Source: Gallionella sp.
GTDB taxonomy: Bacteria; Pseudomonadota; Gammaproteobacteria; Burkholderiales; Gallionellaceae
DNA: 46,064 nucleotides
Direction: 5' to 3'
NCBI GenBank assembly: GCA_030645775.1
Contig: JAUSLX010000053.1
Coordinates: 1-46,064 of the forward strand
Program-made: the position numbers and the translations under genes
Part shown: positions 40,345 through 46,064 of the stretch, piece by piece
How the letters are laid out: each line of letters starts with the position of its first letter
Position numbering within the stretch: position 1 is the stretch's first letter
Notes under the pieces: model-generated
Told to the model about the DNA's origin: nothing
The model's input: the letters and a program-made list of their open reading frames with translations, nothing else
Database searches by the model: none

Positions 40345-41445
40345 TCACCATCCATTTTTCGTGTCTTTCGTGTCTTTCGTGGACAAAGTCTTTTGAGCTG
40401 TTGATTCCATCAGCGCCAAGCACTGCTGAAAAACCCGTTGCACACTGATTTCCTGCTGGCAGGGCGGAACGCCTGCTTTTGATTCAAGTCTTGGGCAATC
40501 ACGCTTGAAACAGGGTGAGCAATCAAGACCGCTGCTAATGTGCTGACAGGATTTGTCCAGAATACCACTGTAGCCCGGATCTGTCGGGCCATGCAGCATG
40601 ATGCCCGGAATATTCAGCACGGTGGCCAAGTGGCCTATGCCGGATTCAACGCTGACGAAGGCCTGTGCCTGCAACAGCACACTCATCAATTCAGTCAAGG
40701 TCAGTCCGGGCAGGACCTGCGCGTTTGTGCCTCCGGCAAGCTGTAAACGCTGCGCACGCCGCCGCTCATCCTCATTTCCCCAGGGCAACAGACAGTTCCA
40801 GCCTTGTTCGGCCAGCAAGCCCACCAGCTCCAGCCACGATGACTCCGGCCAGTATTTGCTGTTCCAGGTTGTCCCGTGCAACAGCACGATACGGCGCTGG
40901 CCAGCCACGTTCTCAAGCCCGCCCGGCAGGCCCGTTGCCACTTGCTTTTGACGAAACTCATCCAGCCCGAAGTCCGCTGCTTGCCGGACATCAGCGCCGA
41001 ACAACTGCGCCACCAGTTGGCGGTTTTTCTCGATGACATGCAGCCCGGGCGCGACGCGGGCAGTCTGCCGATAGAACTTTGCCGCCAAGGATTCGCGCGC
41101 GCTATCGGCATGAAAACCGTATATATCCACCCCGGCCAGACGCGCCAGCAGCGCGCTTTTGAGCAACCCCTGCGCATCCAGCACCAAGTCGTATTTTTCC
41201 GCCTTGAGTTGTTGCTTCAAACCACGCAGCAGGCGCGGAAGTCTCCACCAGTTTTTCTTGTGGCTGCGAAGCGGCACCGTAATCACTTTATTGACCGCCG
41301 AGTGCCAGCCCACCATTTCAGCAAAGGCGGGTTCCACCAGCCAGTGAATTTCCGCATCGGGGAAATGGCGACGCAAATCGCTGATAGCCGGGAATAAATG
41401 CAAAATATCGCCCAGCGACGACAATCTGACGATAAGAATTTTCAT
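40345..41445 (-). CDS. waaC: LPS heptosyltransferase I
   Basis: WaaC adds the first L-glycero-D-manno-heptose to Kdo of the LPS inner core. The 366-aa GT9 protein starts MKILIVRLSSLGDILHLFPA. It has DLVLDAQGLLKSALLARL and the ADP-heptose site FVSVESGIGHLATVLNIPGIMLHGPTD split over the second domain. The closing residues STKDTKDTKNGW are not WaaC-like; they come from three copies of a 9-bp repeat (TTTCGTGTC at 40357-40383). The domain itself is complete before that tail. Confidence 0.93.
   Translation of the reverse strand: MKILIVRLSSLGDILHLFPAISDLRRHFPDAEIHWLVEPAFAEMVGWHSAVNKVITVPLRSHKKNWWRLPRLLRGLKQQLKAEKYDLVLDAQGLLKSALLARLAGVDIYGFHADSARESLAAKFYRQTARVAPGLHVIEKNRQLVAQLFGADVRQAADFGLDEFRQKQVATGLPGGLENVAGQRRIVLLHGTTWNSKYWPESSWLELVGLLAEQGWNCLLPWGNEDERRRAQRLQLAGGTNAQVLPGLTLTELMSVLLQAQAFVSVESGIGHLATVLNIPGIMLHGPTDPGYSGILDKSCQHISSGLDCSPCFKRDCPRLESKAGVPPCQQEISVQRVFQQCLALMESTAQKTLSTKDTKDTKNGW
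40357..40383. repeat. Three 9-bp tandem repeats at the 3' end of waaC
   Basis: TTTCGTGTC, TTTCGTGTC and the variant TTTCGTGGA follow each other directly. Being 9 bp long, the unit keeps the frame and encodes repeated Thr-Lys-Asp in the WaaC tail. Confidence 0.85.
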
Positions 41446-41598
41446 AAGCGATTCAACCCGGCTACCTCATATCAGCCAACATCAACGAACCACGCTGCAA
41501 GATAATAAAGTCGCGCCGCTTAAACTGAATCACCGCGTGGTTCTGGCGTGCGTCTGACCGCAGATCGCTCAAACGTCCCCTTGTTGCAACCCTGCCCT

Positions 41599-42732
41599 TC
41601 ATGCCGACAAGCCCATAAGCCAGTTAGCGGCATCAGTAATCCTGATCCCATTGCGGAACTCTTCCTGACGCAATCCATAAACGATCTGAACAGACTCCGT
41701 ATCAGGAAACTGTCCGGCAAATCGCAACAGGCCTCGATGCGGCTTATTGTCACCCAACTTGCATTCAATCATTTGTGTCAACGCACCTGCCTCGCTGAGT
41801 GCAAAATCGACTTCCGTGCCATCTTTGGTGCGAATGTAATGCAGGCCAGCCGTTTTCCCCGCGCTATCCTGTAAAAAATGCACATGCTTCAGCAGCATTC
41901 CCGCTACCGCATTTTCAAGGCGCACCCCCTGATCCCCTCGAACCAGCCCTGTATCAAAAAAATACACTTTAGGACTTTGCAAAATAGCGCGGGCAATATT
42001 GTGATGCCATGGCTGAACGGTGAAAACGATATACAACGCCTGCAGAATATCCAGATAGCGCTTCAATGTCGCAGGTGAAACTGCCAGATCGCGCGCGATA
42101 GATGCCAACGAAAGCGGCGACCCTACGCGTTCGCGCAACAACTCCACAAACAGGCGCATCGTATTGATTTCGTGCAGACGTGAAAATTCCAGCACATCTT
42201 CACGAATCAGATCGTTGAAATACTGAGCACGCCAGCGATCAGCCTGCACGATGTCAGTAGCCAAGCATGGCTCGGGAAAGCCGCCTCTTTCCAGCAAATG
42301 ATCCAAGGCATCGGCGGGCGTCACCTGCCGCTGTTCACTCCACTCGCGCACCGAAAACGGGTGCAAACGGAATGCAAAATAACGACCCGCCAGTGAATCT
42401 CCACCTTGCCGAAATGTTTCCATGCGCGCACTACCCGTCACCAGCAGAGCCTGCTCCGGCGCACGCCCATCCACCACTCCCTTCAGCCAACCTTTCCAGT
42501 CACGCATTTTGTGAATCTCATCCATGACGAGCAGCTTGGCGCGTGGATTCCATGACTGTCGCTGCAACACAACCCGGTCCGGCAACACATCCCAGTTGAG
42601 GTATTGAGCATTCCCGAACAACTGCGTCAACTGACGGGCAAGCGTGGTTTTCCCCACCTGCCGCGGGCCAGTCAACACCACCATCTTGGCGGTCAAATCC
42701 TTCAATACCAATTCGTCGAGATAGCGTTTCAT
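41599..42732 (-). CDS. AAA_14/DUF4143 ATPase
   Basis: The 377-aa protein starts MKRYLDELVLKDL and has Walker A GPRQVGKTTLARQL (about residues 22-35), Walker B KLLVMDEIHKM and a sensor LLVTGSARMETFRQGGDSL. A winged-helix segment (SLASIARDLAVSPATLKRYL) and the DUF4143 nuclease-like end (EVDFALSEAGALTQMIECKL) follow. The function of this widespread family is not established. It is a lone gene between waaC and rfbC, with no partner, so it may be a mobile insertion into the LPS region. TATAGT lies about 15 bases upstream of its ATG and may be its -10. Confidence 0.9.
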   Translation of the reverse strand: MKRYLDELVLKDLTAKMVVLTGPRQVGKTTLARQLTQLFGNAQYLNWDVLPDRVVLQRQSWNPRAKLLVMDEIHKMRDWKGWLKGVVDGRAPEQALLVTGSARMETFRQGGDSLAGRYFAFRLHPFSVREWSEQRQVTPADALDHLLERGGFPEPCLATDIVQADRWRAQYFNDLIREDVLEFSRLHEINTMRLFVELLRERVGSPLSLASIARDLAVSPATLKRYLDILQALYIVFTVQPWHHNIARAILQSPKVYFFDTGLVRGDQGVRLENAVAGMLLKHVHFLQDSAGKTAGLHYIRTKDGTEVDFALSEAGALTQMIECKLGDNKPHRGLLRFAGQFPDTESVQIVYGLRQEEFRNGIRITDAANWLMGLSA

Positions 42733-42880
42733 GGACTAAGCGTACTATAAAATGCAATTAAGTCGCAACTTTATTGCCAAGCGCTGCGTAAAAGTCGAAA
42801 AAATCTGTCCAGATAACCGGACAACCATGCCAACAAAGCGATTTTCAACAAACCCTGCGCGACGGATTCCACACTAACTG

Positions 42881-42910
42881 AATTATGAAAAAAGATAATC
42901 GATCATAATT
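42881..42910. repeat. Short perfect inverted repeat in the 297-bp gap
   Basis: AATTATGA (42881-42888) and TCATAATT (42903-42910) are exact inverses 14 bases apart, in the gap between the ATPase and rfbC. It could be an operator or a hairpin; the rest of 42733-43029 shows nothing I recognise. Confidence 0.4.
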
Positions 42911-43029
42911 TGACCGGGTTAGCCACCGAGCAATCCGATTGGCTGCGTCACTTTCTAAAAATCCGCTTATTCAACTGCGGCCAATGTCACTGGCAAAAAT
43001 TTTCATGCGCGGCTCAATAGCAATAGATT

Positions 43030-43575
43030 TCACTCGAACAGCTCCGCTTCAGCGAAAACTCTTCCTTGCGCATCTTTGGCAGAAAGCACCGGCGCTGCCG
43101 TCAGCTGCCAGTCTATCGCCAATTCGGCATCGTCCCAACGCAGGCAGCGCTCGTGTTCCGGGAACCAGTAATCCGTCGTCTTGTAGAGAAATTCCGCCAT
43201 GTCAGACAACACGACGAAACCGTGCGCAAACCCTTCCGGTATCCAGAACATGCGCTTATTCTCGGCTGACAATTCCAGTGCCACATGCTGCCCGAAGGTA
43301 GGCGAGCTTTTGCGTATATCCACTGCGACATCCAGCACAGCGCCCTGTACCACACGCACCAGCTTGGCTTGCGTATGCTGAATCTGATAGTGCAGACCCC
43401 GCAACACATTTTTCGCAGAACGCGAATGATTGTCCTGCACAAAGTCCACATCACGACCGATCAGCTCAGCAAATTTGAGCCGATTGAAACTCTCATAAAA
43501 GAACCCCCTGTCATCGCCAAACACGCGGGGTTCGATGATCAGCAGGTCTGGAATGCTGGTTTGAATCGCTTTCAT
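43030..43575 (-). CDS. rfbC: dTDP-4-dehydrorhamnose 3,5-epimerase
   Basis: RfbC (RmlC) is the third step of dTDP-L-rhamnose synthesis and epimerises carbons 3 and 5. The 181-aa cupin starts [31 protein letters not shown]. It has the catalytic histidine in [23 protein letters not shown] and the typical [17 protein letters not shown]. Its start overlaps the rfbA stop by four bases. It is the last gene of the rfbB-rfbD-rfbA-rfbC operon. Confidence 0.96.
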   Translation of the reverse strand: MKAIQTSIPDLLIIEPRVFGDDRGFFYESFNRLKFAELIGRDVDFVQDNHSRSAKNVLRGLHYQIQHTQAKLVRVVQGAVLDVAVDIRKSSPTFGQHVALELSAENKRMFWIPEGFAHGFVVLSDMAEFLYKTTDYWFPEHERCLRWDDAELAIDWQLTAAPVLSAKDAQGRVFAEAELFE

Positions 43576-44459
43576 GCTATTTTGCCTTCTCTGAGTACCT
43601 GCATCAGATACGCGCCGTAACCGCTCTTGATCAGCGGCATGGCCAACCTTTCCAGCTGAGCTGCATCAATAAATCCGTTGCTGTAGGCGATTTCTCCCGG
43701 GCAGGCGATTTTCAGCCCCTGGCGTTGTTCTATGGTCTGAATGAACTGACTGGCGTCGAGCAAGGACTCATGCGTGCCGGTATCCAGCCAGGCAAAACCG
43801 CGTCCCATGGTTTCCACCGACAGGCGATTCTGCGCCAGATAGAGGCAGTTGATATCGGTAATTTCCAGCTCGCCGCGCGGCGAAGGTTTGAGACTGGCTG
43901 CCATGTCCAGCACGGCATTATCGTAGAAATATAACCCGGTGACGGCATAGCTGGACTTAGGCTTCAGCGGCTTCTCTTCCAGCGAAATAGCCTGTCCATC
44001 CTTATTGAACTCTACGACGCCATAACGCTCCGGATCGCGCACATGGTAGGCAAAAACGGAGGCACCCTGCTTGCGCTGCGCGGCATTGCGCAACTGTTGC
44101 TGAAAATCGTGGCCGTAAAAAATATTGTCGCCCAGCACCAGTGCCGAAGGATCGCGGCCTATGAATTCACGGCCTATGATAAAGGCCTGCGCCAGCCCGT
44201 CCGGTGAGGGTTGAACGGCATATTGCAGATTCAATCCCCAGCTGCTGCCATCCCCCAGCAACTGTTGAAAACGCGGCACATCCTGCGGCGTCGAGATAAT
44301 CAGAATGTCGCGTATTCCGGCCAGCATCAGCGTGGAGAGCGGATAGTAGATCATCGGTTTGTCATATACCGGCAACAGTTGCTTGGAAACTGCCAGCGTG
44401 ACCGGATGCAATCGCGTACCCGAACCGCCGGCGAGGATGATGCCCTTCCTTTGAATCAT
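43572..44459 (-). CDS. rfbA: Glucose-1-phosphate thymidylyltransferase
   Basis: RfbA (RmlA) makes dTDP-glucose from glucose-1-phosphate and dTTP. The 295-aa protein has the nucleotidyltransferase motif [52 protein letters not shown] and the catalytic region YGVVEFN. The length is normal. It overlaps rfbD by four bases and rfbC by four bases. Its product feeds both the rhamnose branch and, through RfbB, the WecE branch. Confidence 0.97.
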   Translation of the reverse strand: MIQRKGIILAGGSGTRLHPVTLAVSKQLLPVYDKPMIYYPLSTLMLAGIRDILIISTPQDVPRFQQLLGDGSSWGLNLQYAVQPSPDGLAQAFIIGREFIGRDPSALVLGDNIFYGHDFQQQLRNAAQRKQGASVFAYHVRDPERYGVVEFNKDGQAISLEEKPLKPKSSYAVTGLYFYDNAVLDMAASLKPSPRGELEITDINCLYLAQNRLSVETMGRGFAWLDTGTHESLLDASQFIQTIEQRQGLKIACPGEIAYSNGFIDAAQLERLAMPLIKSGYGAYLMQVLREGKIA

Positions 44460-45340
44460 GATTGTTTCTCCAAAATTTCAGTAAGCATCCGCTCCACACC
44501 TGGCTGCCAGTGCGGCAAATGCAGGTCGAAGGTACTTCTTAACTTAATCGTATTCAGACGCGAGTTATGCGGGCGTTTGGCGGGCGTTGGAAAGACTGAG
44601 GTCGGCACAGCTTCAATCGTTGCTGCCTTGAGCGACATTCCTGCCTGCCTGGCATAGTCGAGTACGAAACGGGCATAGCCGTGCCAGGAGGTCTCGCCAC
44701 TTGCTGTCAGATGATACAAACCTGAAACTGCTTCGTTATGTTGTGCTGTACGGATGGCGTGAGCAGTCACATCGGCCAGCAAATCCGCGCCAGTTGGCGC
44801 GCCGATCTGATCGTCGATGACCTTCAGACTGTCGCGCTCTTGCGCCATTCGCAGCATGGTTTTGGCAAAATTCCCGCCGCGTGCGCCATAAACCCAACTG
44901 GCACGGAAGATAAGGTGACGGCAACCCGATTGCTGAATGAACTGTTCGCCCTCCAGCTTGGTCGCGCCGTACACACTCAAGGGGCCGGTAGCATCTGTTT
45001 CCAGCCAGGGCTTGTCGCCGCTACCGTCGAACACGTAGTCAGTTGAATAATGAATAAGCAATGAATTCAGTAATTTAGCCTCATTCGACAGTGCGGCAGG
45101 AGCTAACGCATTGATCGCCCGCGCCAGATCAGGTTCGCTCTCGGCCTTGTCCACCGCGGTATGCGCGGCGGCATTGACAATGACATCGGGCGCAACCGTA
45201 CGCACCGTCCGGGTTATAGCATCCAGATCAGTCAAGTTTAAATCATCGGAACCCAGCGCGACCACGTCACCCAGCGGCGCCAGGCTGCGCTGCAACTCCC
45301 AGCCCACCTGACCGTTTTTACCGAGCAGCAGTATTTTCAC
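44456..45340 (-). CDS. rfbD: dTDP-4-dehydrorhamnose reductase
   Basis: RfbD (RmlD) performs the last step to dTDP-L-rhamnose with NADPH. The 294-aa protein has the Rossmann motif [34 protein letters not shown] and the catalytic YGATK. I place the start at GTG 45340-45338, whose first base is the last base of the rfbB stop TAG. A longer open frame up to 45430 only overlaps rfbB. The overlap implies coupled translation. Confidence 0.94.
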   Translation of the reverse strand: MKILLLGKNGQVGWELQRSLAPLGDVVALGSDDLNLTDLDAITRTVRTVAPDVIVNAAAHTAVDKAESEPDLARAINALAPAALSNEAKLLNSLLIHYSTDYVFDGSGDKPWLETDATGPLSVYGATKLEGEQFIQQSGCRHLIFRASWVYGARGGNFAKTMLRMAQERDSLKVIDDQIGAPTGADLLADVTAHAIRTAQHNEAVSGLYHLTASGETSWHGYARFVLDYARQAGMSLKAATIEAVPTSVFPTPAKRPHNSRLNTIKLRSTFDLHLPHWQPGVERMLTEILEKQS

Positions 45341-46064
45341 TACGCACGCTCTGCGTAGTTTTTTTCGACCCACTGCCGGTAATTCCCCGACAGCACGTTG
45401 TTCACCCAGTCCTGATTGTCCAGATACCATTGCACTGTCTTGCGGATGCCGGTCTCAAAGGTCTCGGCCGGCTTCCAGCCCAGTTCGCGCTCGATCTTGC
45501 GTGCGTCAATGGCGTAGCGGCGGTCATGACCGGGTCGGTCGGTGACGAAAGTGATAAGACTGCGGTAAGTGGGGGAATGGTGAGTGGTGAGTGGTGAGTG
45601 GTGAGTTTCCCCACTGACCACTTCCAACTTACCACTGAGCGTAGTGGTCGCAGCGCAGGCTGCGGGCACCGCACGGCCTACCCCTTGCGGGCATACTACT
45701 TTCAACTCACTACTTGCCAGTTTCATGGGGCGCAGCTCATCCAACAGGTCGCAGACGATGTGCACGATGTCGAGATTGGCCTTCTCGTTCCAGCCGCCGA
45801 CGTTGTAGACCTCGCCCGGCCGCCCCTTTTCCAGCACACGACGTATCGCGCTGCAATGGTCCTTGACGTACAGCCAGTCGCGGATCTGCTGACCATCGCC
45901 ATACACCGGCAACGATTTGCCCGCGAGTGCATTGACAATCAGCAGCGGAATCAGCTTTTCTGGAAAATGATAAGGGCCGTAGTTGTTGGAGCAATTGGTA
46001 GTTAGTACCGGCAAACCATAGGTGTGATGATAGGCGCGCACCAGATGATCGCTGGCGGCCTTGC
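45340..46064 (-). CDS. rfbB: dTDP-glucose 4,6-dehydratase (partial, N-terminus beyond the window)
   Basis: RfbB (RmlB) makes dTDP-4-keto-6-deoxyglucose. The visible part begins inside the protein ([18 protein letters not shown]) and shows [39 protein letters not shown] and [19 protein letters not shown]. Between LLDELRPMK and [11 protein letters not shown] ordinary RfbB proteins have only a few residues. Here there are about 58, of which about 50 (for example [16 protein letters not shown]) come from a heptad-repeat insertion. The frame is preserved. The insertion lies in a loop between conserved blocks, so activity may survive. The gene heads the visible rfbBDAC operon. Confidence 0.94.
   Translation of the reverse strand, partial: KAASDHLVRAYHHTYGLPVLTTNCSNNYGPYHFPEKLIPLLIVNALAGKSLPVYGDGQQIRDWLYVKDHCSAIRRVLEKGRPGEVYNVGGWNEKANLDIVHIVCDLLDELRPMKLASSELKVVCPQGVGRAVPAACAATTTLSGKLEVVSGETHHSPLTTHHSPTYRSLITFVTDRPGHDRRYAIDARKIERELGWKPAETFETGIRKTVQWYLDNQDWVNNVLSGNYRQWVEKNYAERA
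45571..45722. repeat. Heptad repeat arms inserted in frame in rfbB
   Basis: TGGTGAG occurs four times in direct tandem (45578-45605). Opposing heptads follow: ACTGACC, ACTTCCA, ACTTACC, ACTGAGC (45613-45640). A GC-rich centre and a third heptad stretch of the ACTxxCx type (ACTTTCA, ACTCACT, ACTTGCC) close the element near 45,718. The rfbB frame is open throughout. Confidence 0.85.

Noticed and set aside
45571-45722. Possible CRISPR-like array
   Set aside because: The units are 7 bp in direct tandem without unique spacers, and there are no cas genes nearby.

Overview
This 46-kb window is a chromosomal segment of a Gram-negative bacterium. The order accB-accC-prmA-zinc-ribbon/DUF3426 protein, the waaA/waaC/waaL lipopolysaccharide genes and the style of the proteins point to a betaproteobacterium, perhaps near Nitrosomonadales/Gallionellaceae. 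That placement is inference from gene order and protein flavour, because no search could be run.

Layout. (1) 1-13,300 is housekeeping: the tail of a probable aroQ, accB, accC, prmA, a DUF3426 protein, ttcA, a pteridine-reductase-type dehydrogenase, a MidA-type methyltransferase, an exported EF-hand protein, cca, slt, ald and rdgC. A terminator-ended small-RNA candidate and a hairpin repeat follow. (2) 13,299-19,760 is an accessory zone: a cation diffusion facilitator, a graveyard of fused gene remnants (Fic toxin, helicase, OsmC) with an apparently intact Fic antitoxin, a broken XRE antitoxin, and an arsR-arsC-arsD-arsA-acr3 operon whose last gene runs into that broken antitoxin. (3) 19,764-24,000 holds a PfkB-type sugar/nucleoside kinase, a glycine-zipper lipoprotein, a ParD-like/RelE-like toxin-antitoxin pair, waaA and apaH. 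(4) 23,993-46,064 is a large surface-polysaccharide region.

The polysaccharide region can make a polyprenyl-linked O-antigen type glycan. A WecA/WbpL-like initiator, a WbpM-like 4,6-dehydratase, a WaaL-like ligase, WaaE-, WaaC- and WaaA-type core enzymes and rfbBDAC (dTDP-L-rhamnose) are all present. Two convergent operons (23,993-29,342 on + and 32,563-29,354 on -) together encode a WecE-type aminotransferase, a WecD-like N-acetyltransferase, an ArnC/GtrB-like polyprenyl-phosphate glycosyltransferase, a four-helix SMR-like flippase and an ArnT-like GT-C enzyme. This set parallels the aminoarabinose (Arn) pathway but appears built around dTDP-Fuc4NAc. An MBOAT plus SGNH pair and a separate acyltransferase-3/SGNH fusion suggest two routes of O-acylation.

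The window is also rich in short repeats. Three loci carry tandem 7-bp repeats arranged as two opposing arms, each locus with its own heptad. Two of these lie in frame inside genes (the MBOAT gene and rfbB). A different palindrome lies in frame inside waaA, and another repeat supplies the C-terminus of a glycosyltransferase. There is also a 386-bp MITE-like element with 30-bp terminal inverted repeats, three copies of a roughly 50-bp hairpin repeat and several REP-like palindromes. No rRNA, tRNA, CRISPR array or intact transposase gene was seen.
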